Assembly: GCA_949299545.1 (NCBI GenBank)
Contig: CASGAM010000006.1
Coordinates: 157,849-221,848, forward strand
Reading direction: 5' to 3'
Source: an uncultured Prevotellaceae bacterium
Lineage (GTDB): Bacteria; Bacteroidota; Bacteroidia; Bacteroidales; Bacteroidaceae
DNA: 64,000 bases
Shown here: positions 54,834 to 63,624 of the stretch, in pieces
Layout: each line of letters opens with the position of its first letter
How positions within the stretch are numbered: the first letter of the stretch is position 1
Made by a program: the position numbers and the translations under genes
The notes under the pieces: generated by a model
The model's input: the letters and a program-made list of their open reading frames with translations, nothing else
Databases searched by the model: none
What the model was told of the DNA's origin: nothing

Positions 54834-56432
54834 TTACTTTTTAAACTCTACCGCGGCTTTTTCGATAGCCAGGCCGGCTTTGTAGTTCTTGATATACGCA
54901 TTAAAGCCTGCTACGTCTTCGGCAGTAGGCATAATTTCAATACCGGCATCGCCTGCAAAGACTTTCTCTTCCAAGAAATCCGCAAGTGTTTGCTGTTTGT
55001 CGTTGTTGACGAGGTAAGAACCGAGCAGGGCTATACCCCATGCACCGCCTTCGCCTGCTGTTTCCATGACTGAAATGGGTGAGTTAATCGCAGCTGCCAA
55101 TACTCTTTGGCCGACACCCTTAGTCTTGAACAGTCCGCCGTGACCGGTGATTCTGTCAACCTTAATCTTCTCTTCGTTGAAAAGAATATCGTTACCGATT
55201 TTGAGGACACCGACTGATGCGTACAAGTGTGCGCGCATAAAGTTGGCTAGGTTGAACTTATCGTTGGCTGAGCGCACAAATAATGGACGACCTTCGGCGA
55301 GACCTGTTACGGGTTCGCCCGAAATATAATTGTATGAGATGAGACCACCGCAGTCTGCGCTACCGGTGAGTGCGTGGTTATACAATTTTCCATAGATTTC
55401 GTTCATATCCACAGGTATGCCCATGATTTCCTGATACTCTTTGAAAAGATTGACCCATGCGTTGAGATCGGAGGTACAGTTGTTGCAATGTACCATGGCT
55501 ACAAGGCTGCCGTCGGGCGTCGTAACCATATCAATCATTTCGTAAGGCTTTGACAAGTCTTTCTCCAAAACAATCATGGAGAATGAAGAGGTTCCAGCTG
55601 AAACATTACCTGTACGTTGTTTTACAGCGTTGGTTGCTACCATACCGGTTCCAGCGTCGCCTTCGGGCGGACAAACGGGAATACCGGGCTTCAGGTGACC
55701 TGATACATCAAGTTTCTGGGCGCCTTCGGGTGTGAGGAAACCTGCGTTTTCACCTGCTAATAACACTTTCGGCAGGATGTCTGTAAGTTTCCAGTTAAAC
55801 CCCTTGGGGGCAACCAGTTTATCAAACTTGTTCACCATTTCTGCTGAATAGTTTTTGGTTTCGGGGTCTACAGGTATCATACCAGAGGCGTCGCCAATAC
55901 CCAACACTCTCTGGCCTGTAATTTGCCAGTGTACATAACCGGCGAGGGTTGTCAGAAAATCAATGTCCTTTACATGCTCTTCGTTGTCAAGTATGGCTTG
56001 GTATAGGTGTGAAATGCTCCATCGTAATGGGATGTTATAAACGAATAGTTCGGACAACTCCGCTGCTGCTTTTCCTGTGTTGGTATTTCTCCATGTGCGG
56101 AAAGGAACGAGGATTTCTTCTTCGCTGTTGAATGCCATATAACCGTGCATCATAGCGCTGACACCTATAGCTGCAAGTGTTTCTATTTCGATGTCATACT
56201 GTTCTTTTACGTTGGCGCGCAGGTCTGCATAGCAATCTTGAAGACCGTACCAGATAGCCTCAATACTATATGTCCAGAGTCCGTCTACTAATTGGTTTTC
56301 CCATGTATGGCTACCTTGGGCGATAGGCTTGTTTTCCTGGTCAATCAAGACGGCCTTGATTCGTGTGGAACCAAACTCAATGCCTAAGATGGCTTTGCCT
56401 GCTTCTATGGTTGACTTTGCATCTAAATTCAT
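54834..56432 (-). CDS. araB: L-ribulokinase (FGGY family)
   Basis: A 532-residue sugar kinase of the FGGY family. The phosphate-1 motif is [17 protein letters not shown], and the FGGY domain pieces include [55 protein letters not shown] and [25 protein letters not shown]. Sequence alone cannot exclude xylulokinase, but the position after araA and araD and before transketolase fits L-ribulokinase of the Bacteroides type, which differs from the E. coli enzyme. A strong hairpin lies in the gap from araA. Confidence 0.85.
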   Translation of the reverse strand: MNLDAKSTIEAGKAILGIEFGSTRIKAVLIDQENKPIAQGSHTWENQLVDGLWTYSIEAIWYGLQDCYADLRANVKEQYDIEIETLAAIGVSAMMHGYMAFNSEEEILVPFRTWRNTNTGKAAAELSELFVYNIPLRWSISHLYQAILDNEEHVKDIDFLTTLAGYVHWQITGQRVLGIGDASGMIPVDPETKNYSAEMVNKFDKLVAPKGFNWKLTDILPKVLLAGENAGFLTPEGAQKLDVSGHLKPGIPVCPPEGDAGTGMVATNAVKQRTGNVSAGTSSFSMIVLEKDLSKPYEMIDMVTTPDGSLVAMVHCNNCTSDLNAWVNLFKEYQEIMGIPVDMNEIYGKLYNHALTGSADCGGLISYNYISGEPVTGLAEGRPLFVRSANDKFNLANFMRAHLYASVGVLKIGNDILFNEEKIKVDRITGHGGLFKTKGVGQRVLAAAINSPISVMETAGEGGAWGIALLGSYLVNNDKQQTLADFLEEKVFAGDAGIEIMPTAEDVAGFNAYIKNYKAGLAIEKAAVEFKK

Positions 56433-56473
56433 ATAAACCGATAATTAAATGTACATAATAAAGTAGCAATGAA

Positions 56474-56516
56474 ATTAAAAGTGCCCGACAGGCAAGCTGC
56501 CGGAGGCACTTTTAAT
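56474..56516 (-). promoter_or_regulatory. Mid-operon hairpin between araA and araB
   Basis: ATTAAAAGTGCC (56474-56485) and GGCACTTTTAAT (56505-56516) pair perfectly, with an inner GGCA/TGCC pair. It lies after the araA stop. On the transcript it is followed by a modest U-run (TTTTAATTT), so it may act as a partial terminator or an mRNA-stabilising 3' end. Confidence 0.75.
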
Positions 56517-56539
56517 TAGAAATTCGCGTTAACTGAATA

Positions 56540-58066
56540 TTAGCAAAGGGCTTTGTTCAACATATAATATACTTCGTTCATGCGAAGCTCTTTCTTGAAG
56601 TCGCATATTGTGGTATCTTTGTTGATATGTACCATTTCAATACCTGCAATTTCTGCATAATCTTCCCAATACTCAGCTGTCAAATCATATGAGAAGCAAG
56701 AATGGTGTGTTCCACCAGCCAATATCCATGCGCCAGCACCGATCTCAAAGTTTGGCATAGGTTTCCAAAGAGCTGAAGCTACCGGTAATTTGGGCAGTGG
56801 CTTCGGTTCGATGCACTCAACATCATTCACGATGAGACGGAAACGGTTGCCAAGGTCAACCACAGTAGCTGTACAGCCTTTGCCGACTTTTGAAGTGAAT
56901 ACGAGACGTGCAGTCTGACTCTTGCGGATACCGATACCGAGGAAATGAACCTCAAGGCGTGGCTTTTGGGCGGCAATCAACGGGCAAACCTCCAGCATGT
57001 GTGCCTGAAGGATAGAACTGTTTTCACCGTCGAAGTTCAAAGTATAATCTTCCAGGAAAGAGCAACCGGTCGGAAGTCCTTGGTTCATAACCCATACGGT
57101 ACGATAGAGAGCAGCCGACTTCCAGTCACCTTCTGCACCAAAACCATAGCCTTCAGCCATGAGGCGCTGTGAAGCTAAACCTGGAATCTGGTCGAAGTAG
57201 CTGCCGTCGGTCTGGCCAAGGTCGTCGAAGTTTGTTGTAAAACCTTTAGCGCCTTTGGCTTTCAGAATGGCGCGCAGTGCGAGTTCAGCTTTAGCTGAAT
57301 TCCATACTTTGCAGTATGCTTCAGATTTTTCGTCTTCCAACTCAGCTGCATGGTCATAGAGGCGGAAATATTCGCTAACCAATGCTTTTACATCTTCGTC
57401 TTTGACTTGTTTGTGGTAGTCCATCAATTCGCTGACAGGACAGTAGTCAACATGATAACCCATGCGTTGTTCTGCCTCAACTTTGTCACCGTCTGTAACA
57501 GCTACATTGTTCATTTGGTCGCCGAAACGGATGATAAGCATGTCCTGTGAATCAGCCCAGCCGGCACATACGCGCATCCAAACGGCAATCTTATGCTGAG
57601 TTTCTTCATCTTTCCAGTAGCCTACCACTACTTTGCGACGGATACGCATACGGCTGCAGATGTGTCCAAACTCACGGTCACCGTGCGCTGACTGGTTCAA
57701 GTTCATGAAGTCCATATCCATCGTATCCCATGGAATTTCCTTGTTGTATTGAGTGTGCAGGTGCAGCAACGGCTTTTTCAACTGTTGCAAACCATGTATC
57801 CACATTTTGGCTGGTGAGAAAGTGTGCATCCACGTAATGATACCGATACATTTCTCATCGTTGTTGGCTGCTTTCATGACAGCTTCCACTTCTTTTGAGG
57901 AATTGGCTGTTCCTTTATATACAACTTTAACGGGAAGTTTTCCGGAAGCGTTCAAACCATTTACCATTTCTGTTGAATGACCGTCTACTGCTACGACTGC
58001 GTCACCACCGTACAGAAGCTGCGCTCCTGTAACGAACCATACTTCATACTGATCAAATACGTTCAT
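56540..58066 (-). CDS. araA: L-arabinose isomerase
   Basis: A 508-residue Mn-dependent enzyme converting L-arabinose to L-ribulose. Characteristic pieces are YEVWFVTGAQLLYGG at the start, WMHTFSPAKMWIHGLQQLKKPLLHLHTQYN, the catalytic-site stretch MAEGYGFGAEGDWKSAALYR (metal-binding Glu), and the C-terminal THHSCFSYDL. Length is normal. It follows araD by 56 bases. Confidence 0.97.
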   Translation of the reverse strand: MNVFDQYEVWFVTGAQLLYGGDAVVAVDGHSTEMVNGLNASGKLPVKVVYKGTANSSKEVEAVMKAANNDEKCIGIITWMHTFSPAKMWIHGLQQLKKPLLHLHTQYNKEIPWDTMDMDFMNLNQSAHGDREFGHICSRMRIRRKVVVGYWKDEETQHKIAVWMRVCAGWADSQDMLIIRFGDQMNNVAVTDGDKVEAEQRMGYHVDYCPVSELMDYHKQVKDEDVKALVSEYFRLYDHAAELEDEKSEAYCKVWNSAKAELALRAILKAKGAKGFTTNFDDLGQTDGSYFDQIPGLASQRLMAEGYGFGAEGDWKSAALYRTVWVMNQGLPTGCSFLEDYTLNFDGENSSILQAHMLEVCPLIAAQKPRLEVHFLGIGIRKSQTARLVFTSKVGKGCTATVVDLGNRFRLIVNDVECIEPKPLPKLPVASALWKPMPNFEIGAGAWILAGGTHHSCFSYDLTAEYWEDYAEIAGIEMVHINKDTTICDFKKELRMNEVYYMLNKALC

Positions 58067-58122
58067 AATAGATAGATTTAGAATTGTTAATGATATTAGA
58101 CTATTTGTAATTTTGTTATATG

Positions 58123-58818
58123 TTATTTTTTCTTTTGTCCATAATATGCATTGGGACCGTGTTTGCGGTTGTAGTGCTTTTCAATGAGCAAGGGATTCAT
58201 TGTTGTACTGGGATTGACTAAATACGAAACGAATGCCATTTTTGCACATTGTTCCATTACTTTTGCGTTGTAAACGGCATTTGAAGGGCTGGTTCCCCAA
58301 CTGAAAGGGCCGTGGTTTTTTACCAGGACGCCGGGAGTATGGTCGGGATTGATGCCTTCAAAACGTTTCACAATGACATTGCCTGTTTCCAGTTCATATT
58401 GTCCTTCCACTTCTTCTTTGGTCATATCTGCTGTGCAGGGAATGGCCTCATGGAAATAGTCTGCATGGGTTGTTCCGATGTTGGGGATATCTTTGCCGGC
58501 CTGAGCCCATGCGGTGGCATAAGTGGAGTGGGTATGGACAACGCCTTGTATGTTTGGGAATGCTTTGTATAATACCAAATGGGTAGGTGTGTCTGAAGAG
58601 GGGTTTAATTCACCTTCAACTACTTTTCCGCTTTCAAGATCAACTACGACCATGTCGGATGCTTTCATTTCGTCATAGCTAACTCCACTGGGCTTGATAA
58701 CTACCAAACCTTTTTCACGGTCTATGCCGGAGACATTTCCCCAGGTAAAGATAACCAATCCTTGTTTTACCAAGTCGAGATTTGCCTGGAATACTTTTTC
58801 TTTGAGTTCTTCTAACAT
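58123..58818 (-). CDS. araD: L-ribulose-5-phosphate 4-epimerase
   Basis: A 231-residue class II aldolase-type epimerase making D-xylulose-5-phosphate. It has the zinc site histidines in [17 protein letters not shown] and [17 protein letters not shown], and [14 protein letters not shown]. It is 3 bases downstream of the regulator gene. The substrate assignment rests on the operon, as fuculose aldolases are related. Confidence 0.95.
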   Translation of the reverse strand: MLEELKEKVFQANLDLVKQGLVIFTWGNVSGIDREKGLVVIKPSGVSYDEMKASDMVVVDLESGKVVEGELNPSSDTPTHLVLYKAFPNIQGVVHTHSTYATAWAQAGKDIPNIGTTHADYFHEAIPCTADMTKEEVEGQYELETGNVIVKRFEGINPDHTPGVLVKNHGPFSWGTSPSNAVYNAKVMEQCAKMAFVSYLVNPSTTMNPLLIEKHYNRKHGPNAYYGQKKK

Positions 58819-58821
58819 AAT

Positions 58822-59499
58822 TTATAATTTAAAATATGGGTCTTCTAAATAGGTATTGTTGTTGTATCTGTATAAGTATGCGCCCCTTTTGGAACTTTTC
58901 TTGTCGATGTGTTCTGTTTTTTCGATGAAAGGCATGTCCTTGATACGCTTTCTGAAGTTTCTCTTGTCTATATCTGTTCCCAAGATAGCCTCATGAAGAG
59001 TTTGTAACTGGCTAAGTGTAAATAAATTTGGCAGTAGATTAAAGCCAATAGGCTCTCTTGAGACTTTCCGTTTGAGAATTTCATGTGCTTTATCTATCAT
59101 CTCTTTATGATCAAAGTGTAACTCGGGCAAGTTTGTTATATCTTCCCAATAGGCATTATGCTTGTTGCTGAGTTCACTGTTGTATTTATCTACATCTATT
59201 AGAGCATAATATGCGACAGATATGACACGTTCGCCCGGGTCACGGTTGACACTTCCAAATGCGCCGACTTGTTGCATAAAGACATTTTTAAGTCCGGTCA
59301 ACTCTGTCAGGACTCGCTGGGCTGTTTCGTCAACACTCTCGTTTTCTTGTACAAATCCACCCATTAACGACCAAATACCTTTGAATGGTTCGAAATTGCG
59401 TTGTTGCAGCAAGAGTTTAAGTTTGCCGTTGTGAAAGCCGAAGATGATGCAGTCTACGGCTAAAAGGAATTTTGGGTTTGTATTGTAAAATGATGTCAT
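58822..59499 (-). CDS. araR: NUDIX-domain arabinose regulator (AraR-type)
   Basis: A 225-residue protein with an N-terminal NUDIX-like domain (about 10-140) and a C-terminal winged helix (about 150-215; FTLSQLQTLHEAIL). The NUDIX box reads GGFVQENESVDETAQRVLTELTGL: the Arg and one Glu are kept, but other catalytic acidic residues are not, so hydrolase activity is doubtful and the domain is probably a sensor. NUDIX-type AraR repressors of arabinose use are known in Bacteroides, where arabinose relieves binding. It is encoded inside its own target operon, between galM and araD. Confidence 0.88.
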   Translation of the reverse strand: MTSFYNTNPKFLLAVDCIIFGFHNGKLKLLLQQRNFEPFKGIWSLMGGFVQENESVDETAQRVLTELTGLKNVFMQQVGAFGSVNRDPGERVISVAYYALIDVDKYNSELSNKHNAYWEDITNLPELHFDHKEMIDKAHEILKRKVSREPIGFNLLPNLFTLSQLQTLHEAILGTDIDKRNFRKRIKDMPFIEKTEHIDKKSSKRGAYLYRYNNNTYLEDPYFKL

Positions 59500-59525
59500 G
59501 TTTTGGGTTTGTTATGTCGCTATTT

Positions 59526-59559
59526 AATCCTATACTGCGAGATGCCGCAGTATAGGATT
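59526..59559. promoter_or_regulatory. Strong inverted repeat between galM and araR
   Basis: AATCCTATACTGCG (59526-59539) and CGCAGTATAGGATT (59546-59559) are a perfect 14-bp inverted repeat with a 6-base loop, 27 bases ahead of the araR ATG. No U-run follows in the direction of transcription, so it is not a standard terminator. An AraR operator, an mRNA processing or stabilising hairpin, or a weak terminator are all possible. Confidence 0.7.
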
Positions 59560-59577
59560 GTGTTTTGTTTGTGAATA

Positions 59578-60738
59578 TTATTTTTCGACAGAGAATTTAT
59601 AGATGCAATGGCTGTAATAAGTCTCTCCTGGGTTGAGGTATGCTGATGGCCAATCTGATTTGTTAGGGCTGTCCGGATATTTTTGTGTTTCTAAGCAGAG
59701 ACCACAAAGCTGGTTGTAAACGATGCCTTTCTTGCCTGATACAGAACCATCAAGGAAGTTACCGCTGTAAACTTGTATACCTGGTTCATTCGTATAAACT
59801 TCAAGGCATATGCCTGTTGACGGACAAATTACTTTTGCGGCTACTTGTGTGTCGTCTCCGGCAGTATTCAAGCACCAGTTATGGTCGAAACCATTGGCAA
59901 ACTTTATTTGTTCATAATCGAATCTGTTGATGTCGCGGCCTATAGCGTGCCCTGTTGTGAAGTCCATCGGTGTGCCTTTGACATCTAATATTTCTCCAGT
60001 TGTCATGAATGTAGCGTCTACCGGTGTAAATTTGTCTGCATTGATGTATACAATATGATCTGTAATCAAAGTGGTAGGATCACCTGATAAATTGAAATAA
60101 GAATGGTTGGTCATGTTAATAACAGTCTTTTTGTCTGTTGTTGCTTCATATTTTATATCGAGAGCATTGTTGCTGGTAAGGGTATAAGTAACTACGGCTG
60201 TTACGTTTCCAGGGAAGTTTGCATCGCCGTCTGGAGACTGCATCGTAAGTTGCAAGGTGCTGTCATTAAGCTGATTTGCGTCATAAACCTGATATTGCCA
60301 ACCTTGAGGGCCACCATGCAGACAATGTCCGAAGTTGTTTGTAGGTAGTTGGATGGTTTGACCGTCGATAGTAATCTTACCTTTGTTTATTCTGTTCGCG
60401 TAGCGGCCTATGGCAGCGCCGAAGTCGCTGGGCGTATTGATGGAATCGACGTAATTAGCAACGCTGTCGAAACCTAAAACTACGTCTTGAAATTTGCCAT
60501 CTTTATCTGGTACCATAATGGAGACAATGCGGCCTCCAAAGTTCGTTATGCACACTTCCATACCATTTTTGTTTGTCATGGTATATAAGTCTGTAGCTTT
60601 ACCTCGAACTTCAGTTTTGAACTTTTCCGGGTTAAGGCCGGATTTTGTTAGCGTGGTTTTGGTAGTTGGTTCACTACAAGATGCTAATAATAAGGCAAAA
60701 ATGCCTGTTAGAACTGTGGACTTTTTTGATTTTTTCAT
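59578..60738 (-). CDS. galM: Aldose 1-epimerase (mutarotase), lipoprotein
   Basis: A 386-residue mutarotase with a lipoprotein signal (LTGIFALLLASC, lipidated Cys about residue 21), so it acts outside the cytoplasm, probably in the periplasm. Catalytic pieces are FGHCLHGGPQGWQYQVYDA, INMTNHSYFNLSGD and GFDHNWCLN; the Glu is in YTNEPGIQVYSGNFLDG. It interconverts alpha and beta anomers of sugars released from polysaccharides. It is the first gene of the arabinose operon. Anomer interconversion of arabinose is the likely use. Confidence 0.93.
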   Translation of the reverse strand: MKKSKKSTVLTGIFALLLASCSEPTTKTTLTKSGLNPEKFKTEVRGKATDLYTMTNKNGMEVCITNFGGRIVSIMVPDKDGKFQDVVLGFDSVANYVDSINTPSDFGAAIGRYANRINKGKITIDGQTIQLPTNNFGHCLHGGPQGWQYQVYDANQLNDSTLQLTMQSPDGDANFPGNVTAVVTYTLTSNNALDIKYEATTDKKTVINMTNHSYFNLSGDPTTLITDHIVYINADKFTPVDATFMTTGEILDVKGTPMDFTTGHAIGRDINRFDYEQIKFANGFDHNWCLNTAGDDTQVAAKVICPSTGICLEVYTNEPGIQVYSGNFLDGSVSGKKGIVYNQLCGLCLETQKYPDSPNKSDWPSAYLNPGETYYSHCIYKFSVEK

Positions 60739-61200
60739 GGCATATTAATTTAATTAATACTTATAATTCTGTAAAGATACAATATATTTTCACAAATTGG
60801 TACGCTAATATATATGTTTTTAGACATAAGGTGTATCTAAAACACTTTTTCGTTTGTTTTTGTCTTTTTGCCGAGGAGCCATATTTCATTTAGCGTACGA
60901 ATGTTTTTGGGAAAAATCCACTCCGTCCGAACTATAATGGATGTCTGTAAAGCGACCTGTTGCAGCAAAATTTGCGACCTGTCGCTTCTACAAGGCGACA
61001 GGTCGCAAATTTTGCTGCAACCGCTTGCATTTTCAGCGAAGAGCGGTGGGGCCTGAAATGGTATGGTTGATTGTTTCCAAAGTTCAGTTTTACAGTTGTT
61101 TATATGCTTTATAAATCCATGAAGGTATTTTAAGTTGTGTATTTATATATAGGTAGGAACCTGGGAGTGTCATCCAAGAATATGCGTTTCTACCAGTGGC
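60739..61200. other. Regulatory gap upstream of the arabinose operon
   Basis: The gap contains a widely spaced inverted repeat, GTACGCTAA at 60800-60808 and TTAGCGTAC at 60890-60898, and palindromic repeat copy 3. No open frame with coding character was found. The galM promoter should lie here; the best -7-like match on the minus strand is TATCTTTA at 60779-60772, without a well-placed -33 box. Confidence 0.6.
60960..61020. repeat. Palindromic intergenic repeat, copy 3 (perfect)
   Basis: A perfect inverted repeat with 26-bp arms (60960-60985 and 60995-61020; each arm contains GCAAATTTTGC plus GCGACAGGTCGC) and a 9-base loop TTCTACAAG, where copy 1 has TTCTACAA. It lacks a following T-run, so it is not a standard terminator. 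Confidence 0.9.
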
Positions 61201-62589
61201 TTATTTGAAAGAACTATATATTACCTGAATTGTTATCGGGTCTTTGTCTCCGCCGTAGAGCCGCGTGCTGTTCAGACTCATGTCGTTGGTGACACGCGTA
61301 ACGTTGTTGTTGTCGTCCATTGATATTTCAACAGGTACCAAAACGACTTTGTTCCAATCCGGGTTAAGTCGTGACCATTCTTCGATGCTTAGGTTTTCGG
61401 CTTTTGCCTTGCTGGCTCGTTCGTTTTTGCAATAGGCTATCAGGTTGCCGATGTTGGAGAATGTATATGAATTGTATGATGTGTTGAGAGTTGCGACGTA
61501 TGATGTGTTGCCGTCGTTGATTTTTTTATTCTCAAAGAACGAATAAAGCTCGGATTTCCTTAACATGAGGATGGTGCTCGGTATGCCCAGATGTGATTCT
61601 TTAAACGTATTGTTGTATCGGTAAAACGTTATTTTGGCCTGGCTGATACTGTCCTGGTCGTGGCCGTCGTAAATTTCATCAATCGGCAATGTCATCTCGG
61701 TGAAAATTCCGGCTGGCGTTTTTAAGTAAGTCCAGTCTTTTTCGGCAATTAATGTGCTGAGATCGTCATTGTTGAATGAGGAATATTGGAGTACTTCGGG
61801 AGTAGCAGGGAAAGAAGTATAACCGATGGTGTCTTTTTTCAAATCTTCGTCGTGGTATTTGAAAAACACTTTCAATTGAGATATGCTCAGATGCAGCATC
61901 AGCTCGTTGCCTCCGCTGTAATTCAGATAGAAGCCCGGACAGACATGTCGTATGAACGCGTATGGGCTCTTAAAAAACTCTTTGTGTTCAAAATATTTGC
62001 GGATAATGTCCGTGCCGTATTTTTTAGGGAGTCTGATATTAATGGTTTGATAGGTATCGTCAGTTTCCGAGAAGTCCTTTGCAGTGACGACTTGTGTTGC
62101 AATGGGGCTGGGGTTACGTGGGTTTATGAATTGGGCAAGATTGATGTTGCTATAATAGGCCGTATCTTCTTTTACTACATTTGTGGAATCTAATTCATAG
62201 ACTCGTATTTTCATCGGGTTATTGTAGTCGCCGTAATAATTATAGTATAAGAGTTCCAGTTCGGCTGAGTCGGCTTCTATTTCACCTTGTTCATTCTTTA
62301 TGAGCAGACTGTAGTCCGGAAACATGTAGTCGTCAAGTGTAATGAGTTGCGTGAGAAATTCTGCTTTTACCTGTGTTCTTGTTTCTGGGTCGGTAATGCA
62401 GCCCAAATAGCAAGTGTTGCTTTTGCTTAAAACAGAATCGGCCGCAATGGAGCGCGTGTATGTATTAAATATGGCATATTCAGCGCTTATGTTGTCTGAA
62501 TCAGTATAAATGCCTAATGAGTTGCTTGAATCATCGCAGGATGCAAGCCCAATTGCAAGCATGGCACTGCAGACGAACTTTAAGTTCAT
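61201..62589 (-). CDS. DUF4270 lipoprotein
   Basis: A 462-residue protein with a lipoprotein signal (MLAIGLASC, Cys about residue 18) and the DUF4270 family pattern: SIAADSVLSKSNTCYLGCITDPETRTQVKAEFLTQL, followed by beta-rich sequence with pieces such as YTSFPATPEVLQYSS and TYLKTPAGIFTEMTLP. The family is common in Bacteroidetes, often next to the glycogen-synthase-like gene, as here (30-base gap). Function unknown. Confidence 0.85.
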   Translation of the reverse strand: MNLKFVCSAMLAIGLASCDDSSNSLGIYTDSDNISAEYAIFNTYTRSIAADSVLSKSNTCYLGCITDPETRTQVKAEFLTQLITLDDYMFPDYSLLIKNEQGEIEADSAELELLYYNYYGDYNNPMKIRVYELDSTNVVKEDTAYYSNINLAQFINPRNPSPIATQVVTAKDFSETDDTYQTINIRLPKKYGTDIIRKYFEHKEFFKSPYAFIRHVCPGFYLNYSGGNELMLHLSISQLKVFFKYHDEDLKKDTIGYTSFPATPEVLQYSSFNNDDLSTLIAEKDWTYLKTPAGIFTEMTLPIDEIYDGHDQDSISQAKITFYRYNNTFKESHLGIPSTILMLRKSELYSFFENKKINDGNTSYVATLNTSYNSYTFSNIGNLIAYCKNERASKAKAENLSIEEWSRLNPDWNKVVLVPVEISMDDNNNVTRVTNDMSLNSTRLYGGDKDPITIQVIYSSFK

Positions 62590-62619
62590 TGTTTTTTTGT
62601 TTTTGTGTTTGTTATTATT

Positions 62620-63441
62620 TTATTCTTCATTGCCGATATTCCAGACTTTTTCAAAAAAATCGGAATATATCTCTGCATTAACTTGTTCCGGTGCTTTCAA
62701 TATTGGTATTTGTTTTTCTTCTGCAAATGATTCTAATTCTGTATTTTCACCGATAGGGGAAATAATCAAGCCGTCGGAGTATTCAATGGCTAATTTGTTT
62801 AATTCGTCAAACGAAAATTCGCTGCTGTATCCTTGGAGCGTGTCTTCTGATATGCCCCTGAACTCAAGGCATTTCCTAAAGTTCGTTCCGACGGGACGTG
62901 TGAGTTTGTCGCCGAAAAGTGAATAAATGACTTTACTGTCTCTGAATGAGGGTTCTTCACAATATGATTTTTTTATGTACAGAGGTACGATGGAAGACAT
63001 CCAACCCTGGCAAAGAATGATGTCAGGCGCCCATCGCAATTTTTTAACGGTCTCAAGCACGCCTCTGGCATAAAAAATAGCACGTTCGCCGTTGTCGTCA
63101 TATTCATTACCGTTTTCGTCTACCGCCATCATACGTTTGGCGAAGTAATCGTCATTGTCAATGAAGTAGACTTGCATGTGTGCGGCTTGTATGGATGCGA
63201 CTTTTATGATTAAAGGATGGTCGGTTTCATCGATAATCAGATTCATGCCTGACAAACGGATTACTTCGTGGAGCTGGTTCCTTCGCTCGTTGATATGTCC
63301 CCATTTGGGCATGAAAGTTCTTATTTCGTGTCCATACTCCTGAATAGCCTGCGGAATCTCCCGTCCGGCAGTTGCAAGTTCTGATTCGCAGACATAAGGT
63401 GTCATTTCCTGAGTAATGAATAAAATTTTCTTTGCCTTCAT
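62620..63441 (-). CDS. Glycogen-synthase-like protein, single (N-terminal) domain
   Basis: A 273-residue protein matching the starch-synthase catalytic (GT5) N-terminal domain and ending there; the C-terminal GT-B nucleotide-binding domain is absent. I start it at the ATG at 63441 (MKAKKILFITQEMTPYVC). Features are ELATAGREIPQAIQEYGHEIRTFMPKWGHINERRNQLH, VYFIDNDDYFAKRM and DIILCQGWMSSIVPLYIK. The ADP-glucose-binding Lys-x-Gly-Gly motif at the start (usually K-T/V-GG-LADV) reads ESELATAG, so it should not be an active synthase alone. It is upstream of and in an operon with the DUF4270 gene, divergent from panC. Confidence 0.82.
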   Translation of the reverse strand: MKAKKILFITQEMTPYVCESELATAGREIPQAIQEYGHEIRTFMPKWGHINERRNQLHEVIRLSGMNLIIDETDHPLIIKVASIQAAHMQVYFIDNDDYFAKRMMAVDENGNEYDDNGERAIFYARGVLETVKKLRWAPDIILCQGWMSSIVPLYIKKSYCEEPSFRDSKVIYSLFGDKLTRPVGTNFRKCLEFRGISEDTLQGYSSEFSFDELNKLAIEYSDGLIISPIGENTELESFAEEKQIPILKAPEQVNAEIYSDFFEKVWNIGNEE

Positions 63442-63467
63442 TTCTTTAATAATCAATTTTGCCTATG

Positions 63468-63475
63468 CAAATATA
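63468..63475 (-). promoter_or_regulatory. Possible -7 box of the glycogen-synthase-like gene
   Basis: Minus strand TATATTTG, an exact match, 27 bases before the ATG; the nearest TTG is too far upstream. Confidence 0.4.
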
Positions 63476-63624
63476 TAAAAAAAAACTGGATAATTGAAAT
63501 TTCAACCGTTAGGGCTGGTACTTTTACATTAATTTTACTTATTTTCTATATATTGTTTTGCCATTTGGTATTTTATATGTTATTTTGCACTGTTTTTTAG
63601 GAATCAGGATTTAACATATCGAAA

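Noticed and set aside
14661-61020. GCGACAGGTCGC repeats as a CRISPR array
   Set aside because: The copies are palindromic, irregularly arranged and tens of kilobases apart, with no regular spacers and no cas genes.
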